Assembly: GCA_026724425.1 (NCBI GenBank) | Contig: JAIUCV010000011.1 | Span: forward strand, 7,647,501-7,711,500 | Source of the DNA: Erythrophleum ivorense | Taxonomy: Eukaryota > Streptophyta > Magnoliopsida > Fabales > Fabaceae | Direction: 5' to 3' | DNA length: 64,000 bases | Part shown: positions 49,380 through 61,678 of the stretch, one piece after another | Layout of the letters: each line of letters opens with the position of its first letter | How positions within the stretch are numbered: position 1 is the stretch's first letter | Program-made: the position numbers and the translations under genes | The notes under the pieces: generated by a model | What the model was told of the DNA's origin: nothing | The model's database searches: none | The model's input: the letters and a program-made list of their open reading frames with translations, nothing else

Positions 49380-50440
49380 TTCAATGTATACAATGACTAA
49401 CAATATTTTTAGTAAATCTGAAAGGCATTATGGTATCATTAAATTTAATATATCACTATTGAGAAGTTTGTTTAAGTTTATATATTGACTAACAATATTG
49501 ACGTTTAAGTACAAAATATCACTAACGTACAAAATTAGAAATATGAACATGCTTCCATTGACCTTTCAATATATACAATGACTAACAATATTTTTAGTAA
49601 ATCTAAAAGATATTATAGTATCATTGAATTTAATATATTACTATTAAGAAGTTTGTTTAAGTTCATATATTGACTTTTAAGTTTACACATCATGTGATCT
49701 TTTCCTTTTATTGAGAAACTTTCACATTAATTCATATAAACAATTTTCTCAGGATCTTTATTGAGGAATGTTGTTTTCATTTTCATTTAGTGTAACTTTA
49801 AATTATAATAAGTCATTAATGCCACAATAATCCTTAGTGAGTCCTTTTTAGAGATAGGCAAAAAGTTGCCTTCCAATCAATACCATTTTTTTAAATGTAA
49901 CGTTTAGCAACAAATCTGACTTTATATTATATTTATGTTGCCATTAAAGTTCAATTTGGCTTAGAGGATCCATTGCCAAATCTTTTAAAACATTTAAGAA
50001 ATTCAATGAGATCCCAAACTTTGTACGTGTCATTAATTGCAACTCATCTCTCATGGCATCAATCCATTTACTTGACTCAGCACTTTTATGGCTTGTGAAA
50101 ATGATAATTGTTCTTCATTGATTTTAATATCAAAATATGACTCCTGTAAATAAACCACATGATCATTCATAATATCAAATCTTCTTAATTTATTCCTTAT
50201 AGTTCTTGTATGTTAGATCTTTATAAGTTTAGTAGATGAGTCTTCATTTACTTGCTTTTCATTTTTTTTAAAATGTTTAATAAATTTTGGAGCAATTCGA
50301 GGCACAAGAATAGTAATGGGGAGGGCATTCTCCTAAACTTCTTGAATATCCACCTTTTGTGATTCATCATTCCTATTAGAAAAAAAAGAAGGAATTTAGT
50401 AACAAAAAATTTATTTGTTATTCCCTCGCCAAACCAACTT
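49380..50440 (-). pseudogene. Ty1/copia reverse-transcriptase relic (antisense, broken)
   Basis: Minus-strand reading in shifting frames gives recognisable copia pol phrases in the right order: NDHVVYLQESYFDI then FSQAIK (near 50080-50180), a DAM.DEL-like segment (near 50050), NGIDWKATF (near 49875), ALMTYYNLKLH.MKMKTTFLN (near 49750-49810), and CKLKSQYMNLNK (near 49660-49690). Stops and frameshifts are frequent. About 105 bp at its 3' end are duplicated (49382-49490 and 49567-49672). It matches the integrase-RT linker and RT start of copia elements. Confidence 0.7.
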
Positions 50441-50678
50441 AGCAAAGGGTTAATAAGGGAATGTGAGGAATTGTTCCTTTGCTAAATATTAGTCACTAAT
50501 TAATGAGGGACATTTTCTGTCTTTGATTCCTTGTTGACTAAATTACCAAAAAAAGTCCTTTGCCAAATTGGTTGCTAATTATTTCCTAATTCCATCACTA
50601 TTTAGCTAAGGAATCGCTTGGGAAAATTCCTCACTAATCTCTCACTAGAAAAAGAAAAAATTGCTTAAAAAGAGGCTC
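50441..50678. other. Repeat-rich stretch with a CACTA-like end
   Basis: Repeated short words around TTAGCAAAGG / TTTGCTAA / GAGGAAT and their inverses are followed by CACTAGAAAAAG at 50643. That resembles a CACTA transposon terminus with its subterminal repeats. No opposite terminus or 3-bp duplication was identified, so this is tentative. Confidence 0.25.
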
Positions 50679-50954
50679 AAACTTCTCCTCTTTTTCATCA
50701 ATGTAGAGTAGGTTTCTAAATGTTCTACTTCAATTTACTCTTCCCACATTTTAAACTAAAATGAGAATGACTTCTTTTGCTACGCATCTATGATCTTGAA
50801 TGAAATTCTCATTAGTATAAGTGTCCATACCATTCAAGATCATGATGTACATCTCAAAGAACTCTTTCTCATTTTAGTTTAAAACTTGGGAAGAGTAAAT
50901 CGAAGTTGGAAACATTTAGTAACATGCTTTGTGTCGATGAAGAAGAGAAGAAGT
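50679..50954. repeat. Foldback (hairpin) of about 276 bp with 124-bp arms
   Basis: 50679-50802 and 50831-50954 are imperfect reverse complements of each other. Paired blocks include TTTACTCTTCCCA, TTTTAAACTAAAATGAGAA, ATGATCTTGAATG and CTAAATGTT. The spacer is only 28 bp, so RNA from either strand would form a long stem. It directly abuts the Tourist MITE. The origin is unknown: a foldback MITE, an inverted gene fragment or a small-RNA precursor are all possible. Confidence 0.75.
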
Positions 50955-50956
50955 TT

Positions 50957-51290
50957 AAGGGCCTGTTTGAAATTGTTTTTGTTTTAATGTTTTCAAAACA
51001 TATGTTTTTAAGAACAAGTTTTTGAGAACAAAAAAATTAAAAAAATCTGTTTGAATCATTATTTTGAAAAGTAATTATTTTTTGTTTTTTACCTGATTCT
51101 ATAGAACAAAAATTACAGAACACTGAAAAAGTGTTCTGAGTTTTTTGTTTTTGAAAACAAAATTTTGTTTTTTTTGTTTTACAAAACACTTCACTAAAAA
51201 CACATTATCAAACAGGTTTTTTTTTGTTTTTTTGTTTTTTTGTTCTTGAAAACAAAAAAATTGTTTTACAGAATCAAATCAAACAGGGCC
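50957..51290. mobile_element. Tourist-type (PIF/Harbinger) MITE, 334 bp
   Basis: Ends GGGCCTGTTTGAAATTG at the left and GGCCCTGTTTGATTTGATT read inward from the right. TAA duplicates flank it (50954-50956, 51291-51293). The interior is T-rich on the left and A-rich on the right of each arm (AAACAAAAA / TTTTTGTTT), giving a near-complete foldback. No ORF. Confidence 0.8.
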
Positions 51291-51293
51291 TAA

Positions 51294-52170
51294 GTCTCTC
51301 CTTAAGCAGTATGATTTAGATGTAGATGGTAGTGAAATAAATCACAGTTGATGGATGAAGACATACTTAAAAGACAATGGAATTGAAGTTATCACTGAAT
51401 TCAGTATAGACTAATTTCAATATTTCAAGAATGTGTTTAAGAGAAACTAACATTTGTTTCTACTTCTTGAAACACATCCTCGAAATACTACAATCACTCT
51501 ACCAACTAGCTGTTGAAGAAACTTAACTTTAGGTATGAGAGAAGAACTAATAATAATACTCGTATACATCCTATAAAATTTGGCAAGGAAGAGAAAAAGT
51601 AAACTAGACGTTTTTGCTTTTTTTAAAAAAATTTAATTTCCATAGTTCCATCTCATCATTCTCATGGATTTATCTTACACTCAACCCACTAAGAAAAAGA
51701 AATAAATCAATGTCAACTTGTAAGCGGCATGGTAATTAGATTGACTAAAATAAACCATAACCATCTAATTTGAACAAAGAACAAATATGAGGACATACAA
51801 GGCCATAGATAGGACCTTGACAAAGCATTTTTTTTAATCTCATAAATACATCATATGCTTGTAATACATACTTTCAATTAAAACTCACAACACCATTAAA
51901 CACCCCTTTTTCTTCTTGTTTTATCAACTAAAATAGCAAACAAGTGTTCTTATGCATTTAAATCGATACCATGGAATGCTACAATACAAATCATAATTAA
52001 CTAAACCCATCCTCTGATCCACTAAATTTGTTTAAACATAATAACAGTAGTATTTAAGTAGTGTAATCATCTTTGAAATAAAAAAATAATTCCCAAACCT
52101 CTTTAATCTATTTTGCTTGATAGAATATGATCAAACAAGAAAGAATACACCACAAAACACTTGTTTTTAT
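51294..52170. other. No gene; small inverted repeat near 51415-51492
   Basis: AT-rich sequence. The only structure I see is a hairpin of about 30 bp arms around AATATTTCAAGAATGTGTTT and its inverse (TTGAAACACATCCTCGAAATA). No coding region. Confidence 0.5.
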
Positions 52171-52745
52171 ACTTTTAGTAGCAACTTTTTTCAGTCATTA
52201 TTAAAAGTCATTATTAAAATAGTGTGTCTCATTTTGCCAAAATGTTAATAATGATATAAAAAGTTGCCCTAAGGGTCTTTTATGGTGACAAAAATGTCAC
52301 CCTAGAATTTTTTTTAATAGTAATTCATGGCAATTTATTGCTAAAAATTATATGGCGACAAGATTTTTGCCATTGAAAAGAGCTTTTAATGTAACTTCTC
52401 AAGTTGCCACAAAACCCCTTAACAGCGACATTATGATGTTGCTACGGAAGCCACCTTCAATCGTGATATTTGTCACTATGAAGGCTTGAATTTTTTTTTA
52501 AAACTAGAGTCAACAAAAAAGTGGCTTTAGCGATCACCCTATGATGTCACAATTAAAGCCACTTTTTATGGAGGCTTTTGCTGCCACAAAAGCCTTTTTT
52601 AAAAAATTTTCTTGGGAACTAAGATATTTTGGCACTAAAATTTTTAATAACAATTTCTAAATGTTGCTACTAAAAGTGTTATTATAATGATTAATTGTCA
52701 CCATTAAAGGTTAATTTGGTTACGCAACTAAATTTACTTTTAGTA
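52170..52745. repeat. Subterminal inverted-repeat cluster, possible DNA-transposon end
   Basis: ACTTTTAGTAGCAAC near 52180 is the exact reverse complement of GTTGCTACTAAAAGT near 52664. Between them are many short direct and inverted words (GGTGACA / TGTCACC, GGCAA / TTGCC, GTTGC, GCGAC). ACTTTTAGTAG recurs at 52736. Such dense short subterminal motifs are typical of CACTA or foldback elements, but no target-site duplication was found. Confidence 0.4.
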
Positions 52746-54292
52746 GAGGCATGAATTTTTTTAAATATAATAAAAAGAAGGGGATAAAATGCAGGATGCC
52801 CTGCATTTCATTCCCCTTCTTTTCTCCTTCCATAAAAACATAGAAAAGATGCTAGGTACAAAGTGCAGAGAAAAGAGAACGCATCGAATGCCTCTACCTC
52901 CCTTAATATTATTGTTGATTTCCACAACCAATAAGCATGTTGTTGTCATTAAGCTTGTTGTAGAGGTTGGTTTGCCTAATGTCTTTTGTTGCTCCTTCCT
53001 CCTCTGGCCACAATCCACCCGATCTAGTGAGATTCTGACAAAAAAGCTCTATTTCTCCCTATCATCCATCATTGTAGAAGGCTTCTTAGACAAGTTTTTC
53101 CCCCATTTCCTCCTCTTCAACCTCAAATTTGGTAGGTAGTTATGGCTGTAGTTGGTATAGAAATAAAATCCTTACTTGACTTTGCTATTAATGTTTGGTT
53201 ATGGTTGTTGTTATTGTAGATTGGCAAAATTGTTTTGTAGAAGGGTGTTGCTCTTATGTCTGTCATTGCTCGCAAATACAATTGGTAAGATAATTTTGCT
53301 TACTCTGTTTCTTACTTTGCCCAATCTTGCCTACCACTTTTCATTCAATGAAGGAATTGAAGGCACCCATCTATGGTTGACTTTTTTTTTTGGCTTATTT
53401 GTTGTTGTTGGTTTGATAGATTTTCGGTTTTTGTAATGAGGGGATTATTTTTTTTTGGCTTATTAGTATAATTTAGAAAGTTATTAAGATTAACAATTGA
53501 ATCTTTTCTATATCATTGAAGAGTTATCTCCCTTGCTTCTCAAGCATAATGAACTAGGATCAGGGAATGATTCTATTTGGTTATGTCTATTTTTTCATTT
53601 TTACATTAAATCTTTTAATTGCCTTTATACATGATATATCAATATGTTGCCAATTTGCAAGCCATCATTTTTAAGTTCAGATCAATTTGCCCAAAAAACT
53701 TGTCTTTCTCTATTTAATATTATTGCTTCTGGAGTTAATTATAACCTTTAATTTATTCTCATTGCAAAAAAATTTTCATATTGCTTTGTAAGAAATCTAA
53801 AAATATAATTTGCTTTTGGTTTTAAGATAATATAAGTAAAAATTGATGTAGGGCAAGTCTTTGCCCATTGCCCCTTATTTTTTTTAATGTTACCTCTTCT
53901 TATTTGCTTTATCATCTCTCTATCAGTGTTTTAGTATATGATACATAGAATGTTTATGCAAATTTAGAATATTTGTTGCTATTGGTTATGATAATATATC
54001 ACTTACATTGTTTTGATAACTCTATAGGTAGCAAATGGTATGACGAAGCTAATTTGACCTAAATATTCCTTTTGTGGTTTGAAGTTACATTTATATGAGT
54101 ATATGATTCTGATATTCACATTCTTTATAATTTTACATTTTAGAGATCTATTTGTTTTTAAATCTCTTAGAAACCATACAAATGTAGTCTAATAAAAAAA
54201 GGAAAAATTTAGGTATAATTCTTAATTAGATATTTGCTATTAAGTCCTTAAATACAAGCATGACATGTGAAGGAAACTATTGAAGAAGTTGA
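52746..54292. other. No supportable gene
   Basis: T-rich sequence with short ORFs on both strands (52789-53139, 53176-53436, and 52761-53018 on minus). They overlap antisense to each other and carry no recognisable motif. I treat the stretch as non-coding. Confidence 0.5.
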
Positions 54293-54360
54293 TGTAATAC
54301 CTTGAAAATTTTTATTTCAATTAGGCACCAAGTAGTTAAAAACATAAGTACAAAAATTAA

Positions 54361-54380
54361 CACACACACACACACACACA
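54361..54380. repeat. (CA)10 microsatellite
   Basis: Ten uninterrupted CA units near the start of the gypsy-like LTR. Confidence 0.95.
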
Positions 54381-55974
54381 TATAATGTTAATTAATATAA
54401 AATAAATTACTTTGGGGTAGCATATAAAAATTAAATGATTTTAGAATAATTATATAGTTTGGCAAATTTTCTTAGGGATCTTTTCAAAATACTTTAACGA
54501 CTTAATTGAAGCACCTCAAATATTTCTAAGACAAGAGAACCATTTTAGCTTGAGCAATTTTTGCCAAATAACATAATAAACCCCACTTACACTTTTACTT
54601 CACTTTTTTCTTCTCTTGTATGTCCCGTTCTCTCATTTTTGCAAAGCTTCAAAATCTCTTCCCCTATAGCTGTAATGTTTCTTCCTTTCTTCATATTTTT
54701 AGCTTTTCTCTTCCATTTTCAATTGTTTCTTAAATCCATTTTCAGTGCTTTTTGCCACACACTTTCCTCTCCACCTTGGGCTAGCTATGGCGTGTAAATG
54801 ATGGGCTGCTAGAGGTCTACAAAATCACCATTTAGGTGGAAGAGGTGAATTATGTTTCATCTCTTTTTTATCTTCTGTCTATCCTTCATAATTATTGCTT
54901 CTTTTTCCTTAGTTTCTCTCCATTTTTGCTTTATCTTTGCTTTAATGGTGGCTTGAAACTTCCAGCTGCATTTTCTTCAAGAGTTTGGTCATAAGTAAGC
55001 TTCAAATTGAGGTTTCTTGATTTAGGTTTTCAAGTGTTAGATTCCCATTTCTATCTTCTTCCTTTAAGTCTATACAGTAAATTCTAAACTTAATTTAATT
55101 TAGGAGCTTAAATTGAGGGTTTTTGATAATAAGATAAGTAAGCTAAAATTTAAGGTTTAGGTATTAGAATGTATATTGGGTCAAATTAATAATTATGTAT
55201 GCTAAATAATTAGTTAAATCACGAATTTCATTTTAAATGTGATTTAAGGTAATATTGAGGAGCCCTTTTCATCTATAGTTCAGCCTTAAATAGTGGAAAA
55301 GAACGATGAGTGTGTAAATAGCAAACTGAGAACTTTAATTTCATTTCTTAATTATGTTTTCTTACCTAACTTTCATCTTAAGATTTATATGCTCTGCATT
55401 AAAATCTTCAACTGTATGTTGTGTTATGAAAATATATATATAGGTAAATATATGTGTATGTGTGTATACTGGTAATAGCTTGGTGAAAGAAAGTTTAAGT
55501 CATGACTGATTACTAGTAAGATGCATCATATAGAATAGATGAGACATGGAATTCATGTGCTTATAGTTTGGAAAATGTGTGGTGGGTGAAAAGAAAATAA
55601 ATGGCATGTGAAGTGATAGTGATAATGTTTACATATATGTATGTACATATGAACAAGTGATGAAAATGGTGGAACCTTTATTTGGTTTCATGTTATTATT
55701 AAATTATCTTTACAAGTTTTCTTTTATATTTGTTCTATCAATTTATTGATTTTATTTTAGCTTTTTTCTACTCCTTCTTTAATGGTTTTATAAAATTGAT
55801 TTCCATTTAACTGAGATTGATATGTAGTTAACTTGAAATTGATTTGTTGTTAATTCAAAATTCTATTTTGCTAATTTTTCTTTTTTAACCTCTCTTATAT
55901 ATTTACTTTATTATATTGGAAAGTAATAAATGGAGATCTAGTTAGAACCCTAGGTACACCTAGTTAGAATGATA

Positions 55975-56260
55975 TGATATATCCCTTGTGTAGGGAAACT
56001 TAGTGATGAAATGACATGATATATCCCTTGTGCAAGGAAACTTGGTGATGAAATGATGTGATATATCCCTTGTGTAGGGAAACTAAGTGATGAGATGATG
56101 GGATATAGCTCTTGTATAGGGAAACTTAGTGATGAGATGATATGACATAGCCCTTGTATAGGGAAACTCAATGATTGTGATATATCCCTTATGTGGGAAG
56201 ACTCTGATAAAATGATGTGATATATCCCTTATGTAGGGAAGCTCAATGTTGAAATGATAT
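55975..56260. repeat. 42-bp minisatellite, about 7 copies
   Basis: Units start with TGATATATCCCTTGTGTAGG at 55975, 56017, 56059 and (diverged) 56101, then continue with small length changes to about 56260. The consensus goes on GAAACTTAGTGATGA.ATGA. Minus-strand ORFs here are repeating peptides produced by the minisatellite, not genes. It lies within the 54293-57050 LTR, where tandem repeats are common in this lineage. Confidence 0.9.
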
Positions 56261-57054
56261 GGTATTATGGTATATGAACCATATGGAAGCATTCAGTGTC
56301 ATGATGGTTTTGCCTATGGTACCATTTCCATATTTAATTTACTAGAATTTATATTATATTTAAGGTAGTAGAACCGTTATCAAATAAAGTGTTGTGTTTT
56401 ATTCACAAATTGAAGTATGGTTTTATTAAAGATTTGAATGGTTGATTGCAAAATACTCTAATATGCACTTATTTCTTCTTTTGTACACTTTGTTATTTAT
56501 GTATTTGTAGAGTTAGTGATAGGCTCATTGCACTCATTATTTCTACTTTTTCATATTAACAAATTATAGACTAAAGAGGTTTAGGGCTTGCTTGCTTCCT
56601 AAACACTTTTAGCATGCACTTTTGGTCAAGGGTGTTCATGTTAGACTCTAGTGTTGTAGCTATTACTAGTTGGAAGCATTTTGGGTTGTATGATTGCCTT
56701 GATTTTTTGTTAGCCTTGACATGGCCATTATTATATATTGTTATTCTAATTACTTTGATATATGCATTCTTTGTTGGATGTTGGTTGATTGTATAACATG
56801 GTATGTCTAATTTTCAAGGGAGTTACTATCAGATTTTAGGCAACTACAAGTGATTTATATGAAATGAATTATGTTATTAAAAATATGGTGTTATATATAT
56901 ATGTGTATGTTCAAAGTATATCAATTAATGTGAATGCTTAATCTTGTTGTGGTTTAGTTGAGAATAATTCCTTAGGCTTAATAGGCTTGGTTAATTATAA
57001 GATTAGCTTTATCTATGTGCTAGTCACGACTTAGGTTTTAGGTTATGACAAAGT

Positions 57055-57066
57055 TGGAATCAGAAC
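57055..57066 (+). other. tRNA-Met primer-binding site of the gypsy-like element
   Basis: TGGAATCAGAAC, 10 of 12 matches to the plant initiator-tRNA primer site TGGTATCAGAGC, four bases after the LTR end GACA. It fixes the plus orientation and the 3' border of the LTR. Confidence 0.6.
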
Positions 57067-57294
57067 TTTAGTTTGCTAAGTTCTGATTCAAGTCTTTAAA
57101 GTTATAGTGTTGGGAAGTAGTAAAATTTTGTGTGTAATCGTGTACCTGGCCAACATACTTTACATACATGAAGCTATTATTTTTTAGTCTATGTGATGGA
57201 GTCTAGAGTTGTTGTCAATGTGTTGGTTTGGTTTGATTTTCTAGTTTTGGTCAAAATCATCACTTGTGTGCGGTCTATTCTTATTGTAGGAAAG

Positions 57295-57456
57295 ATGCCA
57301 CCAAGAAAGAGGATGGCACCATGGTCTATTCTTATGGCCGAGGGCGTGGTATTAATAAAGATGGCAGATGCAATAGTATTTACGAACTTGGCTAGGGTTA
57401 AAAAGGTAAAACCATTAAAGTTACGTGTGGAGCAAGTGCCTTTTCATGGAATCTAA
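57295..57456 (+). pseudogene. Truncated gag stub of the gypsy-like element
   Basis: 53 codons from an ATG about 230 bp after the primer-binding site, beginning MPPRKRMAP. The basic MPPR start is typical of Tekay/Del gag. The frame stops at 57456, and no capsid, protease or reverse-transcriptase motif follows. Only the first residues are gag-like. Confidence 0.4.
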
Positions 57457-60400
57457 TTGAGATTCCACCTAGAGATCTTATGGAATGTAAGATTTCCCTC
57501 TTCATTTAGTGTGTTCCTTCCTCAAGCATCAAAGTATAGATGATATTACTTTTGTATCATCATAGATGGATAATTTACCTTGATGAGCTTGTTCACCTAG
57601 ATTTCCCACAAGCTAATTTATATATATTGCCTTGATTTGTGGGATGTTTGCTTTTAAGTTGTTTGTGATGTAATTATGGATGCTGTAATGCAAGCAAGCT
57701 CCAGGGCTTTTGTGTATATGAAAATATAGTTATATGTTGACTTCTTGCGAGAATCGTATATGTCTACTATTTTGATTTGATTATCCCTCATCCCCATGGG
57801 TAGATTCTCCTCACTAATTGATTAATTGGGATGATTTTTAATTTGAAAGAAAATTTTTAAATGTTATCCATAATTAGTGTTGATTTGATTTTCTGGGTGA
57901 ATTCTCCCCAATTTAATTTTGATTATGGTAATAGATGAAAGTTAATTTAGCTTGACACCGGTGCAGTTATTTGAGGAATTTTGTTTTGCTAGATTGTAGT
58001 TGTTTCATATGATTTCTTAGTATAATGTTCGATCTTCTCCTAACATGTATAATTGATAAGATACTCATTGAAAACTAGAGTTATAATGTTAAATTCTGTA
58101 ATGAGTCGCTGGGATTCTTGACCAAGTTACCGTTCAAAACCCAAGAATTGGTATGTTGGTGCTGGCAACATATGTTTTGGTGTGTTTGGTACTTTTCTTT
58201 TTGAATTTAACTTTATGACATACAAGTTGTTTAAAATGAAGCTAGCCTTGAATAAATCCCCTATTGCGTGATCTTATTACTCAATGCCTTGCTTAAAGAA
58301 AATGACTACTTTTACTTGGATTTCATCATGATTGACAAGGTAATACATGTAGTGAAGTGTATTCTTAGTTTCTAATGCTTTAATAATAACATATCATACA
58401 TGTATGAGGTTTCCCTGCTTAATATGGCGATACCAAAGATAGTTTGAAGTAGGTAGAAATTATGAGAACAAATTTTTGATACATTTTATTGTCTATGTTT
58501 ACTATTACATTCAATCGCGTTGATAGTAACACAGAACCATAGCTAGCTAGGAACTTGAGTTTTATTAATTGCTTAATTTGATTAGTTAATATAGAGTCGA
58601 TATGGGTATATGTACTTTCAGCTTATCTATCATGTTCAAGTTTGTAATGACTTTGCTTTTTTTTTTTTGGAATATCTATTTGAATTTGAGTCACTTTGCG
58701 TTTAAGTCAATCTTTGATATATTTTCTAATGTATTTTACTTTCTACCCCATATGAATTAGTTAGGAGTTTACATGACAAATTAAATATTTCTACTGTTAA
58801 ATTTTGGCAATTTTATACGGGGATTTGGTTTAGTATATATTTCATATCTCTGTCTCGAAACAATAGTTGGACTAAATTAGTTTGTGATTGGTTGACAGTA
58901 CGACATATCCTGATTTGTATATGAACATTTGATGAAGAATCCCACTACAAGAACTAAGAACTAATAGTAACCTCAGAGTAACTAATAATTCTAGTTTGGA
59001 TTCACCATATTTGTTTTTCTTTGACTTTGGAACTACTGTCCATGGCCGTGATTGGTATGAGATTGATTGTTCTCTTTTGATTTAATGTTGTGCTTCGTTG
59101 CATAGGTAATTTATATTATCTTAAATCTTTTCAAGCTAGTAGAGCATGATTTAAAAATCAACCTTGATGATCTATTGAAGGATGTAATTACTTCTCTGCT
59201 TCATAGGAACTTGCATTGGGATTTTTTTTTTTTGGTCCTTCAGTTAAGGTAGGCCTATGGACCTATTAATTTCGATTATAGGAAAGTATAAATTCTTTCT
59301 CATTTTTAATTTTTGAAATAACAAACTTTCCTTTGATCTTAATTAATATGTTAGATAATGAAGGCTAGTGTTATCCTATAAATAGGAGGAATAACATTTT
59401 TCAGATTGAATTCTAATTTTGCGACTACGCTAATACTCTGTAGAAGACTAGGTGGGTTAGATTAGACGTTTGCTTTAAGAAATTAGTGAACACCTGCTAA
59501 GCTAGCGTGTTAATTCTTACTTTTTCCATGTCTTTTAGTTCTAACTATATTATAAACTGATATTGTACTAGAATTTTTAACACTTAGTAGGACTTTGATT
59601 TAAGGTGGTTGTACTTTTTCACTTTGCAACGCTATTTTCTGTTTATTACTTCCCCATTGAATTTTCATTCATTATTTATGTCTGCACAAGTATTAATGTA
59701 CGGTCATTTTTCTTTGAACCTTTGATTTTTCCTCCGCTGTAGTAAGAGGATTTGAGGATGCTGCTTATAATCCATTGTATATCTATTCATTTGGGCAGAT
59801 CAATAACTTTTCCTATTGGTTGAGAAGATGATTCTTTTTAGTGGACGATGCTATTATTAATTGAGGATTTAGATATTGAAATTAAGTATTTGAGGTAATG
59901 TAGGATTTGAAGAGGGATTTGAATAAAAGGACTTTTTGTAAAGCACTTTTTGTCTATACCCTGTACTCAATTGCTTGAAAAAAGAAAAGGGCGGGAACCA
60001 CTTACCATTTATCCTTGTGTTTTATTGAACCACTTACATTTGTCATAAGAACCTTACATTGATTTGTTAGGAAACTCTTAGTAGCATCTTTATATCTTGT
60101 TATTTTTGTCCTTATTCTAACCTTGTAATCGTTTTTCGTAATAACTATGATTTGGTGTTTAAGATTGTCCTTTCATTGGAGGATATTGCTTCTTATGGGT
60201 GGTGATATTTAATTTTCAACGGTGGTGCCTAGCTATAGCATGTGCCACTAAACTTCTTGCCCTTACTCTCATAACACTTTTCATTTTCTTAGCCTGTTTT
60301 CATAAATTATTTATCCTTTCATAATAATAGTTAATGAAGTTTGGGTTTGGGAATTCCTTTTTAGTTAAAATGCACATTGATTTCCTTTATTTTAGTTGTT

Positions 60401-61678
60401 AACTTAGAAAAAAGCATGATCTACTGAGGTAGATCTACTGGACGGAGCTTGTAGGAAAGTTAATAGGACAATTTCTTTACTTCTAGGTGCTATAAAGTAA
60501 AGCAAAGTTGTCCACCTGGTCCTTGTAGTTTGGATTCGTGGTAGCTCCTACTTTGCAGATGCTGTAGTGCATATATATCAGGAATTTGGTTGTTATATGA
60601 TGGCATAAACACTGAGCTTATTGAATTAATAGGAATGATTGTAATGCATCATTATATTTAATAGGTGTACTCACTATCTCTTCAGTTTTCTTTTATTACT
60701 TGGTATTGAAAGTCCTTATCTGTCATAGCCTAATCGGCCATAGAATGGTACTAAATAATAAATGATAAAACAGGAAGAAATAAAATTTGTGGTTATTGCC
60801 TTCCCTTTGTTGCGGATATATAATTTTTATTAAGCATCTGAACTTCAAATGGTGCTATGTTTTAAGACAATTCCTGACTATAACTATATGCACGATTCCA
60901 TGAGTGAAATTCTTTTGAATAAAATGTGTTCAGTCCTATGTCTCGAGCATGTCTTGAGATGTGTATCATAAAATTAGCAACCCCTTTGACCCCTACCAAG
61001 AATAGTAGTCATGTTTGCTGGATTAATGGCTCAAATGTTATGCCTCTCCGTGTGAAATTGGTTTCCTTGTATAAAGCTTGCTTAAAGTTATGATCGACTT
61101 ATGAGATTGGGGAAGGGTTTCTGAAGTACAATTGGCCTTAGCTTGCAGTATCTTGCTATGCAAATAACTCCACAAAGAGGGAGTGGATGATATTTTGGGG
61201 TCAATACTAATGTGATTAAACATATTGTTGCCTGGTAATGATTCATCAGTGCTTCCTGATGTCACTTCTTTGTAACGGACCTATTTTCTTGGGTTTAGTG
61301 AAGGTCTAAAGTCATGGGCTCATTGCTTACTCCTAGAACCCTTTAGTTGTTTTCATCACATAGATACATTATTACTATTAACACTCTTTTTATGTCTCTT
61401 TGCTTCACTACTAAGATATTGTTTAATCTTCCCTCCATATGTCCCTTAGTTATCAAAGGAATTTTGTCTCTCTTTGTTAAAAGAAAAGAAAAAAAAGAAG
61501 AAAATGATGAAGAATAAGCAACTGGATGAATAAATAAACAAGATAACCAAATAGATGTTTATGTTAACTGTTAGCATTCCTTAATCAAAGAGGTGTCCAA
61601 TGCCTATTAGCATTGGAGTCTTAAGGCTAGTACACTAACTAAAATGTGGGAGACGGAATTTCTTAAAAGGAAGGAGAA
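57457..61678. other. 4.2 kb without recognisable genes
   Basis: Where the internal region of the gypsy-like element should be, I found no gag/pol motif in any frame and only short ORFs (for example 61038-61265 on minus). The sequence is less AT-biased than the duplicated units but has no domain, RNA gene or repeat that I can support. It could be strongly decayed internal sequence or unrelated DNA. Confidence 0.4.

Larger units (their letters stand above)
54293..57050 (+). mobile_element. Ty3/gypsy-like 5' LTR (2758 bp)
   Basis: Starts TGTAATACCTTGAAAATTTT, a typical opening of plant chromovirus (Tekay/Del-like) LTRs, and ends GGTTATGACA, directly followed by a primer-binding site at 57055-57066 and a short gag start. 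It includes (CA)10 at 54361-54380 and a 42-bp minisatellite at 55975-56260. No matching 3' LTR occurs in the window, so the element is truncated or its 3' part has been lost or replaced. Confidence 0.6.

Noticed and set aside
50643..52745. A complete CACTA transposon between CACTAGAAAAAG and the ACTTTTAGTAG words
   Set aside because: The termini do not match each other well, no 3-bp target duplication was found and no transposase is readable. Kept only as tentative pieces.
55950..56292. Repeating-peptide ORFs, or a CRISPR-like array
   Set aside because: These are a 42-bp minisatellite with no distinct spacers, in a plant LTR.
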